Source: Butyrivibrio sp. MB2005 (GTDB taxonomy: Bacteria; Bacillota; Clostridia; Lachnospirales; Lachnospiraceae). From it: DNA of 64,000 bases. This document shows positions 8,651 to 17,754 of the stretch, piece after piece. Position numbers and translations under genes: made by a program. Position 1 is the stretch's first letter; each line of letters starts with the position of its first letter. Under the pieces are notes generated by a model, which was not told the DNA's origin, did no database searches, and worked only from the letters and a program-made list of their open reading frames with translations. The DNA is taken from positions 62,001 through 126,000 of the forward strand of contig NZ_AUJP01000012.1 of assembly GCF_000424285.1 (NCBI RefSeq), given 5' to 3'.

Positions 8651-8709
8651 GAATAAGGTTAAAATATCGCTATGCAAACAAAAAAGATATTAGACCTGAG
8701 GATGACAAC

Positions 8710-9639
8710 ATGAAAAAACAAATCGGCGTAATTGGAGATATACACAGTAACTATACTGCTTTCAAAACAGCGGTCCAGTATATGACGGAAAGAGGAATAA
8801 CAGAGTTTATCCTGCTTGGAGACTATGTCTCAGATACCACGGATACTGCCGAAACTATGCAGTATATTTACGAGCTTATAAAAAAATACAAGGTGACAGC
8901 AATAAGAGGAAATCGTGAGGATTACCTTTTGGGTCAAAGGAGGGTTCTTCGCGGTGAGTCGGATGCACCACTGTGGCTTTACAATTCTGCCAGCGGGAAT
9001 CTTCTTTACACCTATGAGCTTTTGACAGATGAGGATTTGGATTTCTTTGAGTCGCTTCCGATCAGCTATAGATACAAATGTGAGGGATACCCTGACATAA
9101 TCTGCTGTCACGGATCTCCGGTTAACAATCGTGAGCTTCTTTTATTTCACGACGATACTGCGAAAAAGTGGCTTGAAAAGATAGATGCAGATTACATTGT
9201 TGGAGGTCACACTCACGTTCAGGGCGAATGCCACCATAATGGGAAGCACTATTTCAACACCGGATCTACAGGTATTGCCATAAGTGCACCGGGGTTGGCG
9301 CAGTGTCTTATTTTGCATGGTTTTGATGAAAATGAACCGGAAGGTCCTTCCTGGGAAGCAGAGTTTTTGAACCTGCCCTATGATGTGGATTATGTAATAG
9401 ATGCCCTTTATGAAAAAGGACTTATGGAAAAAGGAAAATGGTTTGTAGTCAATAATGAGCACATATTAAAAACAGGGAAGGATGTAACCCCTGAACTTAT
9501 TAATAAGGCCATGATTCTTCAGGAAAAAGAAACAGGAAACCCTGTAGACTGGCCGTATATCGAAGAAGAATACTTTACACAAGCTGCAAAGATTCTTGGA
9601 ATTCCGGACTACAGGGTTCCCCGTAAGGATGCTATTTAA
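8710..9639 (+). CDS. Calcineurin-like metallophosphoesterase
   Basis: A 309-residue protein of the metallophosphoesterase superfamily. The dinuclear metal site can be followed in order: GDIHSNYTAF (about residues 9 to 18), LGDYVSDT, RGNRED, CCHGSP and GGHTHVQ. The C-terminal 100 residues contain an extra helical part found in YfcE-like or serine/threonine-phosphatase-like branches. The ATG follows GAGGATGACAAC. It is convergent with the minus-strand kinase gene, with 21 bases between the stops. The substrate is unknown. Confidence 0.85.
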   Translation: MKKQIGVIGDIHSNYTAFKTAVQYMTERGITEFILLGDYVSDTTDTAETMQYIYELIKKYKVTAIRGNREDYLLGQRRVLRGESDAPLWLYNSASGNLLYTYELLTDEDLDFFESLPISYRYKCEGYPDIICCHGSPVNNRELLLFHDDTAKKWLEKIDADYIVGGHTHVQGECHHNGKHYFNTGSTGIAISAPGLAQCLILHGFDENEPEGPSWEAEFLNLPYDVDYVIDALYEKGLMEKGKWFVVNNEHILKTGKDVTPELINKAMILQEKETGNPVDWPYIEEEYFTQAAKILGIPDYRVPRKDAI

Positions 9640-9660
9640 AGCATTTAATTCAAAATAATA

Positions 9661-10248
9661 TCAACGTTTTGCTGCGTCGCAAATAAGGTCTACACTTGTT
9701 TCGATTCCAAGGGATGAGCTTTTTACGCAAAGGTCATAATAAGCCGCATTACCGAATTCGGTATGAGTGTAGTACTTGCAGTATTTTTTTCTTGCCTTAT
9801 CTACTGAGTGAAGGTGTTCAAGAACCTTATCCTCAGACAGATCGGGCATTTTTTTCTGCATGCGCTCAAGTCTGAAGCGTTCTGAGGCGGCGATGAAAAC
9901 GTGGAGAGTTCTGTCAAACTCTTTAAGGATAATATTGGCATTACGTCCCACAATTACGCAGTTGCCCTTTTCGGCAACTTTTTTAATTGCTTCTCTTTGT
10001 GCTACGAAAAGTCTTTCATCAAGAGGCTTGTTGTAGAAATCAAAAAGGCTCTGTCCAAAGCCCCATTCTCTTGGAACTCGCTCGTCATAGTAGCGAACCT
10101 CTTCAGGTGAAAGTGAACCGCTCTCCATGGCTGCCTTTAATATCATATCCTTGTCGCAGTAGTAGTAGCCAAGTCTGTCGGCAACTGCCTGACCTATTGT
10201 GCTTCCACCTGCTCCAAATTGTCTGCTGATTGTAATAATATTTTTCAT
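9661..10248 (-). CDS. Cytidylate kinase-like family protein
   Basis: A 195-residue P-loop protein of the cytidylate-kinase-like family. It begins ITISRQFGAGGSTIG, a variant Walker A in which the usual GKS/T is replaced by GGSTIG. This is typical of the family that is related to, but distinct from, Cmk. CVIVGRNANIIL and the Arg-rich lid FRLERMQKKM follow. It is the last gene of the five-gene minus-strand operon, 9 bases after the ABC ATPase gene. Its role with an amino-acid transporter is unclear. Confidence 0.8.
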   Translation of the reverse strand: MKNIITISRQFGAGGSTIGQAVADRLGYYYCDKDMILKAAMESGSLSPEEVRYYDERVPREWGFGQSLFDFYNKPLDERLFVAQREAIKKVAEKGNCVIVGRNANIILKEFDRTLHVFIAASERFRLERMQKKMPDLSEDKVLEHLHSVDKARKKYCKYYTHTEFGNAAYYDLCVKSSSLGIETSVDLICDAAKR

Positions 10249-10257
10249 GAATCAATC

Positions 10258-11001
10258 TTAAAGAACCTTGTTCAGGAAATCGATGGTTCTTTCCTCCTTT
10301 GGATTTAATAAAACTTCCTGCGGAGTGCCTTCTTCTACGATGAAGCCTCCATCCATGAATATGACTCTGTCAGCAACTTCTCTGGCAAAGCCCATCTCGT
10401 GAGTAACGATAACCATGGTCATTCCGTCTGCAGCCAGGTCCTTCATAACCTGCAGAACTTCTCCGACCATTTCGGGATCAAGAGCTGATGTAGGCTCGTC
10501 GAAAAGCATTATATCGGGCTGCATGCAAAGTGCTCTTGCAATTGCAACACGCTGCTTCTGACCGCCGGAGAGCTGACTTGGATAGCTCTCGGATTTATCT
10601 TCAAGTCCAACCTTTTTAAGCATGTTCTTAGCTCTTGTTACTGCTTCCTCCTTAGAGCATTTTTTCAGCTGTACGGGAGCAAGTGTAAGGTTGTCCATTA
10701 TGTTCAGATTGTTAAAAAGATTAAAGTGCTGGAAAACCATTCCGATGTTTTCACGGACACGGTTGATATTAACCTGTTTCTGAGTAATGTCATTTCCATC
10801 TATCACAATTGTGCCGGAAGTGACCTTTTCAAGCTTATTGAGACAACGAAGGAAGGTGGATTTTCCTGAACCGGAGGGGCCGATTACACATACCACTTCA
10901 CCCTTTGTGATCTCTGTAGAAATGTCCTTAAGGACTTCAAGATTACCAAAGCTTTTCTTTAAATGCTCTACTTTAATTTTGATTTCGCCTTTATCTGCCA
11001 A
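10258..11001 (-). CDS. Polar amino-acid ABC transporter, ATP-binding protein
   Basis: The GlnQ-type ATPase of a polar amino-acid importer. Motifs in order are Walker [11 protein letters not shown]-loop VFQHFNLF, signature LSGGQKQR, Walker [13 protein letters not shown] and switch His VTHEMGF. I place the start at the TTG at 11001 because AAAGGAGG lies 7 to 14 bases before it, inside the longer open frame. This gives 247 residues and an 11-base overlap with the permease gene, consistent with coupled translation. It acts at the cytoplasmic face with the permease and binding protein encoded just upstream. Confidence 0.92.
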   Translation of the reverse strand: MADKGEIKIKVEHLKKSFGNLEVLKDISTEITKGEVVCVIGPSGSGKSTFLRCLNKLEKVTSGTIVIDGNDITQKQVNINRVRENIGMVFQHFNLFNNLNIMDNLTLAPVQLKKCSKEEAVTRAKNMLKKVGLEDKSESYPSQLSGGQKQRVAIARALCMQPDIMLFDEPTSALDPEMVGEVLQVMKDLAADGMTMVIVTHEMGFAREVADRVIFMDGGFIVEEGTPQEVLLNPKEERTIDFLNKVL

Positions 11002-11662
11002 CGCTAAGCCTCCTTTCAACTACCTTTGCACTTCGTGAAAGGATAGTGATAACAATCAGATACATAATTCCAACGATAGCCCATGTCTGGAATGACATGA
11101 AGGTGTTAGCCTGGACATTTTTGGCTGTGTTAACAAGCTCCGGGAATCCAATTACTGACAGGATGGATGTATCCTTCAGAGTGATAATGAACTGATTGAT
11201 GAATGTAGGAATCATAGTGCGGATAGCCTGAGGCAGTACGACCTTTCTCATGGCCATGCCGTAGGTAAGACCAAGGGAGCGGGCAGCTTCCATCTGACCC
11301 TTATCTACAGACTGAATACCTGCGCGGACAATCTCTGCCATATAAGCACCACAGTTAAGGGCAAGACAGATGGTACCAGCCTGAAGTGCAGTGAGACTTA
11401 TGGAAAAACCGCCGATTATTGTATTAAAGAAATACGGTACTCCAAAATAGACAAAGAACGCCAGAACGATCATAGGCACGCCGCGGATCACATCGACGAA
11501 AATCTGGGATATTACATTAGATACTCTGTTTTTCAGAACACCCATGATTCCGAAGATCATACCGATTATACATGCAAAGAACAAACCTAAAAGAGCAAGC
11601 AGGAGAGTTCTTCCGAGGGCTACAAGTAGCATCCCTCCGTAAACTGAAATTATTTTAACCAT
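10991..11662 (-). CDS. Polar amino-acid ABC transporter, permease
   Basis: A 223-residue membrane protein of the HisM/GlnP type with about five membrane spans. The cytoplasmic EAA loop that contacts the ATPase is visible as [39 protein letters not shown] is also typical of the polar amino-acid permease family. The ATG follows a GAGG site. It sits between the binding-protein gene (68 bases upstream, separated by a strong hairpin) and the ATPase gene, which it overlaps. The ligand is not determinable from sequence. Confidence 0.9.
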   Translation of the reverse strand: MVKIISVYGGMLLVALGRTLLLALLGLFFACIIGMIFGIMGVLKNRVSNVISQIFVDVIRGVPMIVLAFFVYFGVPYFFNTIIGGFSISLTALQAGTICLALNCGAYMAEIVRAGIQSVDKGQMEAARSLGLTYGMAMRKVVLPQAIRTMIPTFINQFIITLKDTSILSVIGFPELVNTAKNVQANTFMSFQTWAIVGIMYLIVITILSRSAKVVERRLSVGR

Positions 11663-11681
11663 AGAATAAATTCCTCATAGA

Positions 11682-11704
11682 ACCGGGCAGGAAAGACCTG
11701 CCCG
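11682..11704 (-). other. Intercistronic GC-rich hairpin
   Basis: CCGGGCAGG and CCTGCCCGG form a perfect 9-bp stem with a 5-base loop between the binding-protein and permease genes. No U-tract follows on either strand. The placement is that of mRNA-stabilising stem-loops that allow more binding protein than permease to be made. Confidence 0.6.
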
Positions 11705-11730
11705 GCGGATTTGTTGAAACAGCAAACCTT

Positions 11731-12567
11731 TTATTCACCAAGATATTTAGCAATGATCTCGTCGTAGGTACCGTTTGACTTGATGTTTGCAAGACCCTTG
11801 TTGAACATATCAACAAGCTCCTGGTTGTCTGCATTGAAAATAGCGAAACCATAAGCTGCAGGATCGTTGCCCGTGCCATCAACAAGCTTCATTGAGATGC
11901 CTGTGTCCTTGATGTTAGCTGCCATGATCGGTGTGTCATCAAATACAGCAGCAACCTGTCCACCTACAACTGCCTGATACATGGTGGGTGAATCCTCAAA
12001 GTAAGTGATTGTGAAGCCATACTGATCAGCAAGACTCTCTGCGTATGTAGCACTCATAGAACCTGTCTTTACAGCAACTGCTTTTCCATCAAGGCCATCA
12101 AAACCTGTGATGTCTGAAGATGCTTCAACTGCCATACTCTGGTTTGCATCATAATAACCATCTGAGAAGATCCAGCCTGATTCTTTTCTCTCGTCTGTGA
12201 TTGATGCGCCTGCGATCATACCATCAGCCTGTCCGGCCTGACATGCAGCGATTGAAGCGTCCCATCCAAGAACCTGTACTTCATATTCAAAGCCCTGGTC
12301 CTTAGCGACAGCATCGAGGATATCCATATCAATTCCTACGAAGTTGCCGTTGTCATCTGTGTACTCAAAGGGTTTGAAAGCTGTATCTGTTGCGATTTTC
12401 CAAACCTTGCCTGAAGCGTCTGATGTAGTAGCTTCTGCAGTCTCTGTTGTCTCAGCAGCTTCAGTCTGTGCAGCGCCATCAGCGGGTGCTTCTGATCCGG
12501 AACCACCGCAGCCGGTTGCAGCTACCATTAAACAACTCATTACCAGTGCCAACATTCTTTTTTTCAT
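11731..12567 (-). CDS. Polar amino-acid ABC transporter, substrate-binding lipoprotein
   Basis: Family 3 solute-binding protein for an amino-acid importer. It has a lipoprotein signal (MKKRMLALVMSCLMVAATGC, with Cys about residue 20), then an Ala/Glu/Thr-rich linker (about 22 to 48). The binding domain follows with WKIATDTAFKPFEYTDDNG, GIDMDILDAVAKDQG and FSDGYYDANQSM. I chose the ATG at 12567 because GGAAGGA stands ten bases before it; the longer frame would include this site. It begins two bases after the amidotransferase gene. The ligand is probably a polar amino acid; glutamine or glutamate is possible given the neighbouring hydrolase. Confidence 0.9.
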   Translation of the reverse strand: MKKRMLALVMSCLMVAATGCGGSGSEAPADGAAQTEAAETTETAEATTSDASGKVWKIATDTAFKPFEYTDDNGNFVGIDMDILDAVAKDQGFEYEVQVLGWDASIAACQAGQADGMIAGASITDERKESGWIFSDGYYDANQSMAVEASSDITGFDGLDGKAVAVKTGSMSATYAESLADQYGFTITYFEDSPTMYQAVVGGQVAAVFDDTPIMAANIKDTGISMKLVDGTGNDPAAYGFAIFNADNQELVDMFNKGLANIKSNGTYDEIIAKYLGE

Positions 12568-12569
12568 AA

Positions 12570-13286
12570 CTATATACTCCTTCCTTTTCTGCATTCATCT
12601 ACGAATGCGGTTACTATTTTCATGCTTTCCTCATTATTATAATAGGAAAACTCCGGGTGCCATTGCACACCTATTGCAAATCTGTGGTTATTCACAGCGA
12701 TTGCCTCAATAAGTCCGTCTTCTGAAACGGCCATTTTAGTGACTTCCGGGGACAGCTCTTTGATAGCCTGATGATGGTAGCTGTTTACCTCGTGGATTCC
12801 ACTGCCAATGATTTTTGCTAAAAGCGTGTTGTCAAAAACTTCTACGTCATGGGCTTTTCTATCATAGGGCGGCGTCATGTGATGTTCTACGCTGCACTGA
12901 TATTCTGTGGGAAGATCCTGATACAAAGTGCCTCCAAGATGTGCATTTAAGAGCTGAATTCCGCGGCAGATACCAAGAAGCGGTTTATCATCACGAAGAC
13001 ATTTGTCTATGAGATAACACTCCATTGTGTCCCTTGTAATGCAGGGCTTTCCGCAGGTCTTTTTTGCTATCTCGCCGTATACATCGGGAGACACATCATG
13101 ACCGCCTGTAAAAAGCAGACCATTACAAAGACTATATGCTTCATCAAGCTCATCTTCATCAGATGTAAGCGGCAGCATTATGGGCAGACCGCCTGCCTCT
13201 TCGATAGCTTTCATATAGCCGGGAAGCATCCAGTAGCTCTCTTTATCATCATCATAAAGCGGAATCAAACCGATAACAGGTCTCAA
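12570..13286 (-). CDS. Class I glutamine amidotransferase-like gamma-glutamyl hydrolase (peptidase C26)
   Basis: A PuuD-like peptidase C26 protein that cleaves gamma-glutamyl bonds, for example in gamma-glutamyl-GABA. It shows RPVIGLIPLYDDDKESYW at the start, LLFTGGHDVSP, the nucleophile elbow LGICRGIQLLNAHLGG, and the catalytic GVQWHPEFSYY. The start is TTG at 13286, since GGGAGGAGGGG lies six bases before it; the upstream part of the longer frame includes the leader hairpin and should be untranslated. It is the first gene of the operon with an amino-acid importer, suggesting that the operon imports and processes gamma-glutamyl or amide compounds (inference). Confidence 0.88.
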   Translation of the reverse strand: MRPVIGLIPLYDDDKESYWMLPGYMKAIEEAGGLPIMLPLTSDEDELDEAYSLCNGLLFTGGHDVSPDVYGEIAKKTCGKPCITRDTMECYLIDKCLRDDKPLLGICRGIQLLNAHLGGTLYQDLPTEYQCSVEHHMTPPYDRKAHDVEVFDNTLLAKIIGSGIHEVNSYHHQAIKELSPEVTKMAVSEDGLIEAIAVNNHRFAIGVQWHPEFSYYNNEESMKIVTAFVDECRKGRSI

Positions 13287-13328
13287 GATACCCCTCCTCC
13301 CAATAAAGACTGTAAGGTCTATAAATCC

Positions 13329-13361
13329 AAAAAAGGCGCCCACTAATTCTAGCAGACGCCT
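13329..13361 (-). terminator. Terminator hairpin in the leader of the amidotransferase-ABC operon
   Basis: Read on the minus strand, an 11-bp stem (three G-U pairs) with the loop AGAATT is followed by TTTTTT. It lies only about 12 bases after the predicted transcription start and upstream of the first gene, so it can act only as an attenuator or produce a very short RNA. Confidence 0.6.
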
Positions 13362-13379
13362 ATGTCTTTATTAGTGAAT

Positions 13380-13408
13380 AATATACCGAATTCCTGAATA
13401 ATTTGCAA
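13380..13408 (-). promoter_or_regulatory. Sigma-A-type promoter of the minus-strand operon
   Basis: TTGCAA (13403-13408) and TATATT (13380-13385) are separated by exactly 17 bases when read on the minus strand. Confidence 0.65.
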
Positions 13409-13446
13409 GGTTTTTTAAAGTGCAAATATATTTTCTACTATTTGCT

Positions 13447-13475
13447 TTGCAGAGCGGTAGATAATCAAATATAAT
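13447..13475 (+). promoter_or_regulatory. Sigma-A-type promoter of the methyltransferase gene
   Basis: TTGCAG (13447-13452) and TATAAT (13470-13475) are 17 bases apart. The predicted start is about 53 bases before the ATG. It is divergent from the minus-strand operon promoter nearby. Confidence 0.7.
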
Positions 13476-13534
13476 GAAGTTCTGGGTTAATTTTTCTTGT
13501 AGGGGATAAAGAGAAAAGTTAAGGGGTAATACAA

Positions 13535-14308
13535 ATGAATAACAAATCTTTTGATTCGAAAAGAATCGCTGAGGGTTACTTGAAGAGGCCATGGCTCCAT
13601 AAAAGCGTAATGGACAGATTGCTGGAGGATTTAGAACTCTCTGAAGGCTATCTTTTCAGAAACGGTCTGGATGTTGGCTGCGGAGCTGGACTTTCCACAA
13701 AAGCACTTAAGCTTATCTGCGAAAAGGTAACCGGAACGGATATCGCTGATTCAATGGTAGAGGTGTGCAAAGAGATCTACAGCGATAAGGCTTTTTCTTT
13801 TTATGTGGCAAAGGCTGAGGAGACCAAAGTGCCGGATGAAAAATACGACATCGTCACGGCAGCAGGCTGCATAAACTGGGTTGATGAAAAGCGGTTCATG
13901 GAGAATATGAAAGAGGTAGTTTCTGATAAAGCTCTGATAGTTATCTATGATTTTGGTATCACTGATAAAATGGCAGGAAACAGCGCTTATACAACATGGT
14001 ACCAGAATGAGTATCTTAAGAAGTTTCCCAAACCACCAAGAAAAGAGAATAAATGGAGCCAGCAGGATCTGATTGACGGATTCAGAATGGAAAAGCAGAC
14101 AGAGTATGAGATGGAGTATGGTTTTACTCTTGAAGACTTTGTAAACTTTATGCTTATCCAGTCCAATGTTAATGCCAGAATTGAAGGCGGAGAAATATCG
14201 GAAGATGATGCCAGAAGCTGGATGATGGAGTCACTAAGACCTGTTTTTGAAGACCTTGAAAGGAAGCTGATTTTCTACGGCTACAGCTGGTATATAAGGA
14301 AAGAGTGA
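13535..14308 (+). CDS. Class I SAM-dependent methyltransferase
   Basis: A 257-residue methyltransferase with motif I LDVGCGAGLSTKALKL (about residues 45 to 60), VTGTDIADSMVEVC as the acidic second strand, and YDIVTAAGCINWVD as motif IV. The domain layout is that of methyltransferase type 11 enzymes, such as trans-aconitate or SAM-dependent small-molecule enzymes. AAGGGG precedes the ATG. A radical SAM gene begins five bases after its stop, so the two are almost certainly co-transcribed. The substrate is unknown. Confidence 0.82.
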   Translation: MNNKSFDSKRIAEGYLKRPWLHKSVMDRLLEDLELSEGYLFRNGLDVGCGAGLSTKALKLICEKVTGTDIADSMVEVCKEIYSDKAFSFYVAKAEETKVPDEKYDIVTAAGCINWVDEKRFMENMKEVVSDKALIVIYDFGITDKMAGNSAYTTWYQNEYLKKFPKPPRKENKWSQQDLIDGFRMEKQTEYEMEYGFTLEDFVNFMLIQSNVNARIEGGEISEDDARSWMMESLRPVFEDLERKLIFYGYSWYIRKE

Positions 14309-14312
14309 TGTT

Positions 14313-15194
14313 ATGCATTTTGTAGATGCAAAAGGAATACTCATAACAAGCGACGGGCGCTGTGGGATGAACATTTACAGAGGATGTACCCACGGCTGTA
14401 TTTATTGTGACAGCAGAAGTAAGTGCTATCAGTTCACACATCCCTTTGAGGATATCGAGGTTAAGCAGAATGCGCCGCAGCTTTTGGAGGCTGCCCTTAA
14501 ATCAAAGAGGAAAAAGTGCATGATAGGCACAGGCTCCATGTCTGATCCATATATGCACTGTGAGGAAGAGCTCGGACTGACAAGAAGGTGTCTGGAGATA
14601 ATTCATCAATATGGATTTGGCCTTGCCATTCAGACAAAGTCCGACAGGATTCTCAGAGATATCGATCTTCTTGATGAGATAAACAGGAAAACAAAGTGCG
14701 TTGTTCAGATTACACTTACTACCTTTGATGATGAGCTTTGCAGCATTTTGGAGCCTAACGTATGTAACACCAAAAGAAGGATAGAGGTTCTGTCTAAGAT
14801 GCAAAAAAGAGGGATTCCCACAGTAGTATGGCTGTCTCCCATTCTTCCTTTTATAAATGATACGGAGGAAAACGTGGGACAGATACTTGATGCCTGCGCA
14901 CAGACAGGGGTTAAGGGCATCATCAATTTTGGTATGGGACTTACTCTGAGAGAGGGTGACAGAGAGTATTATTATGCTGCTTTGGATAAGCATTTTCCGG
15001 GGCTCAGGCAAAAATACATTACTACCTATGGCAATGCCTATGAGGTTCCAAGTCCCAATTCAAGGGCACTGTTTGCGCTTATGCGAAGGGTTTGCAAAGC
15101 TAACAATATGATGTATAAGCCGGATGATTGCTTTTCATATATGAATGAGTTTCCGGAAAAATTTAAACAGATGAGTCTGTTTGATTTCACCTAA
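14313..15194 (+). CDS. Radical SAM protein of the SPL/photolyase-like family
   Basis: A 293-residue radical SAM protein. The [4Fe-4S]-binding cluster is YRGCTHGCIYCDSRS (CxxxCxxC, about residues 25 to 39), followed by MIGTGSMSDPYMHCEEELGLTR, the pattern used for spore photoproduct lyase-like DNA repair homologues (Rv2578c-type). Family members outside sporulation have no settled function. The gene starts four bases after the methyltransferase stop, with GAAAGAG as the probable ribosome-binding site. An iron-sulfur radical enzyme fits an anaerobe. Confidence 0.85.
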   Translation: MHFVDAKGILITSDGRCGMNIYRGCTHGCIYCDSRSKCYQFTHPFEDIEVKQNAPQLLEAALKSKRKKCMIGTGSMSDPYMHCEEELGLTRRCLEIIHQYGFGLAIQTKSDRILRDIDLLDEINRKTKCVVQITLTTFDDELCSILEPNVCNTKRRIEVLSKMQKRGIPTVVWLSPILPFINDTEENVGQILDACAQTGVKGIINFGMGLTLREGDREYYYAALDKHFPGLRQKYITTYGNAYEVPSPNSRALFALMRRVCKANNMMYKPDDCFSYMNEFPEKFKQMSLFDFT

Positions 15195-15311
15195 GATAAA
15201 CCACATAAAGAAATAGAAAAAATAAGACAGCGAGGTTCGATTTAATTTTGTATTTTTTATGGATGACAGAGAAGGAAGATTTTAATAGAAAGGATATTGG
15301 GGTAAATAGAA

Positions 15312-16271
15312 GTGAAAAAGATAGTAATTAAGATAGCAAAAATCATTTTGGGAGTATTGTTGGTGCTGATAATTGTGGGCACCATCGGAATGGCAAAGCT
15401 TGTTACAGACGGCGTGTTTTATCAGAATAAGGGCAACGATACCCAGGGAAATTCAATTAAACAGATGGCGACATATGGTTTTGATCTGGATGGTTTTAAT
15501 GAAGCACATAAAGGCGTGGAGATTTCTGCAACAGCAGAGGATGGAAATGTTGTTCCGGGAACATATTTTGATATGGGCAGTGACAAGTGCGTAATACTTG
15601 TTCACGGCGCAGGCGGAGACAGAGTAAGCACTTATCCTCTTGCACAGCAGTACTTAGAGAGAGGCTATGATGTAATTGCTTTTGATGACAGAGGTCACGG
15701 ACTTAATCCTGATGAAAAGGTGACTTTTGGAGTTCATGAAGCACTTGATGTAAAGGCTCTTGTAAAGTATGCAAGAAATGATCTTGGAAACAGTGAAGTC
15801 ATCGTGCATGGTCAGTCCATGGGGGCTCAGGTTACAGCGGTTTATGCATCAAATGTAACACCCGGCGCGGAAGATGCGGCAGATGCGGTTATCTGTGACA
15901 GCCCTGTTCCCGGTATGGAGTATATGATCAGAAGTGTTATTGCAGATGATGATCCGGTAGAGATGGAGTCATTTGTGACATCATATTTTATAGAAACCGG
16001 AAAACTTTACTCAAAGCTTTTCTATCATGTTAACTGGGATGATGGCGATACAATCAAGGTTGTAGCAAATGATCAGCTTCCTACACTGATTTTTGTATCA
16101 GAAAAGGATACAGTTTGCCTTCCTGAGATGGTTGAAAAAGTATACGAAAATGTAGGAAGCCAGGTAAAGAGTATTGCATACGTAAACAGCGCTCACATTG
16201 AAGGAGTAATTGATGATCCTGCAGGCTACATGGAATATGTCGATAACTTCCTTGCTAATGCCGGATTATAA
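15312..16271 (+). CDS. Membrane-anchored alpha/beta hydrolase
   Basis: A 319-residue alpha/beta hydrolase with an N-terminal membrane anchor or uncleaved signal (residues about 5 to 30, IAKIILGVLLVLIIVGTIGM). The oxyanion segment is VILVHGAGGDR, the nucleophile elbow VHGQSMGAQ, and the late acid and His lie near SEKDTVCLPEM and NSAHIEGV. This fits the FrsA/YqkD-like group, so a serine esterase or peptidase acting outside the membrane is plausible. The start is GTG at 15312, after AAAGGATATTGGGG. The 117 bases upstream hold no clear element. Confidence 0.8.
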   Translation: MKKIVIKIAKIILGVLLVLIIVGTIGMAKLVTDGVFYQNKGNDTQGNSIKQMATYGFDLDGFNEAHKGVEISATAEDGNVVPGTYFDMGSDKCVILVHGAGGDRVSTYPLAQQYLERGYDVIAFDDRGHGLNPDEKVTFGVHEALDVKALVKYARNDLGNSEVIVHGQSMGAQVTAVYASNVTPGAEDAADAVICDSPVPGMEYMIRSVIADDDPVEMESFVTSYFIETGKLYSKLFYHVNWDDGDTIKVVANDQLPTLIFVSEKDTVCLPEMVEKVYENVGSQVKSIAYVNSAHIEGVIDDPAGYMEYVDNFLANAGL

Positions 16272-16320
16272 AGGGCATAAAGCGAAATTTAAGAAATAAA
16301 AAGTAATTTGGAGTTTAGTA

Positions 16321-17691
16321 ATGAAAGAAAGAGAATCAATTGGAAGCAGATTGGGATTTATTCTGCTTTCAGCAGGGTGCGCAATAGGAATCGGTAATGT
16401 GTGGCGATTCCCATACATGGTTGGAGAAAATGGCGGCGGTCTCTTTGTACTTGTCTATGTATTGTTTTTACTTATTCTTGGAGTGCCGATAATGACCATG
16501 GAGTACGCCATAGGAAGATCAAGTCGTCTCAGCGTACTTTCAGCATTTAAAAAGCTTGAGCCTAAAGGCAGTAAGTGGCATATTTACGGATACTTTGCCA
16601 TCGCAGGAAACTATATTCTTCTTATGTTTTATTCCGTAGTGTCCGGATGGATACTCAGATATTTTGTGCTGGCTTTGATGGGAGCTTTCCAGGGTCAGAG
16701 TCCTGAAAAAATAGAAGAGCTTTATGGCACAATGATGAGCAGCCCAAGAATCCTGATATTCTTTATGGGTGTCACAATGCTGATAACTGTGTTCATCACT
16801 TCCATGGGTCTTGAAAAGGGAGTTGAAAAGATCACGAAGATAATGATGATCATGCTGATCATTATAATGATCGGACTTGGTATCTATTCACTGATGCTTC
16901 CCGGATCAATCGAAGGCGTTAAGTTTTATCTTATGCCCAACATGGAAAATGTCAGAAAAGTAGGTATCGGAAACGTACTCTACGGCGCTTTGAACCAGAG
17001 CTTTTTCACACTTAGCCTTGGAATGGGCGGTATGGAGATTTTTGGCAGCTATATAAAAAAGGATCGAAGCCTTGTGGGCGAAGCTATGCTGGTGGCAGGT
17101 CTTGATACCTTTGTTGCAATAGTTGCAGGTCTTATCACTATTCCTGCCTGCTTTGCATACGGAGTAGCACCGGATAAGGGACCAAGCCTTATTTTCATAA
17201 CCCTTCCCAATGTGTTTGCATCAATGAGGGGCGGCAGAATAATCGGAAGTCTCTTCTTCCTTTTCATGTACTTTGCGGCTCTTTCCACTATGGTTGGTGT
17301 ATTTGAAAATGATGTAAGTTTCTCAATAGACCTTTTGGGATATGACAGAAAAAGGGCAGCAGCCTTTGCAGGCCTTGTTATCACTTTGGGATCAATTCCC
17401 TGTGCCCTTGGCTTTAACTTATGGAGCGATTTTCAGCCTCTTAAAGCAGGCAATTGCATAATGGATCTTGAGGACTTTTTTGTAAGTAATCTGGTGCTGC
17501 CTATAGGATCACTTATATGCTGCCTGTTCTGTACAAGCAAGTACGGCTGGGGATTTGATAATTATATTGAAGAGGTCAACAGCGGTGTTGGTATCAAAAT
17601 GAGTCTTGCCCTTAAGTGGTACTTTAAGCTGGTACTTCCCGTGATTTTGGTATTTCTTACTGTTTTCGGACTTTGGAGCTATTTTGCATAA
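16321..17691 (+). CDS. Neurotransmitter:sodium symporter family transporter
   Basis: A 456-residue NSS/SNF transporter of the LeuT fold with about 11 to 12 membrane segments. The sodium- and substrate-binding first helix reads IGIGNVWRFPYMVGENGGG, and TM6/TM8 regions FFTLSLGMGGMEIFGSY and MYFAALSTMVGVFEND are in place. It most likely imports an amino acid with Na+. The ATG follows GGAGTTTAGTA. Sodium coupling fits the two-carboxylate ATP synthase rotor encoded near the window end. Confidence 0.92.
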   Translation: MKERESIGSRLGFILLSAGCAIGIGNVWRFPYMVGENGGGLFVLVYVLFLLILGVPIMTMEYAIGRSSRLSVLSAFKKLEPKGSKWHIYGYFAIAGNYILLMFYSVVSGWILRYFVLALMGAFQGQSPEKIEELYGTMMSSPRILIFFMGVTMLITVFITSMGLEKGVEKITKIMMIMLIIIMIGLGIYSLMLPGSIEGVKFYLMPNMENVRKVGIGNVLYGALNQSFFTLSLGMGGMEIFGSYIKKDRSLVGEAMLVAGLDTFVAIVAGLITIPACFAYGVAPDKGPSLIFITLPNVFASMRGGRIIGSLFFLFMYFAALSTMVGVFENDVSFSIDLLGYDRKRAAAFAGLVITLGSIPCALGFNLWSDFQPLKAGNCIMDLEDFFVSNLVLPIGSLICCLFCTSKYGWGFDNYIEEVNSGVGIKMSLALKWYFKLVLPVILVFLTVFGLWSYFA

Positions 17692-17754
17692 TACATAACA
17701 AATCATTTAGAATATATAGAACTTATTAACCTTGGTTTTTTGGAAGGAAAAATA

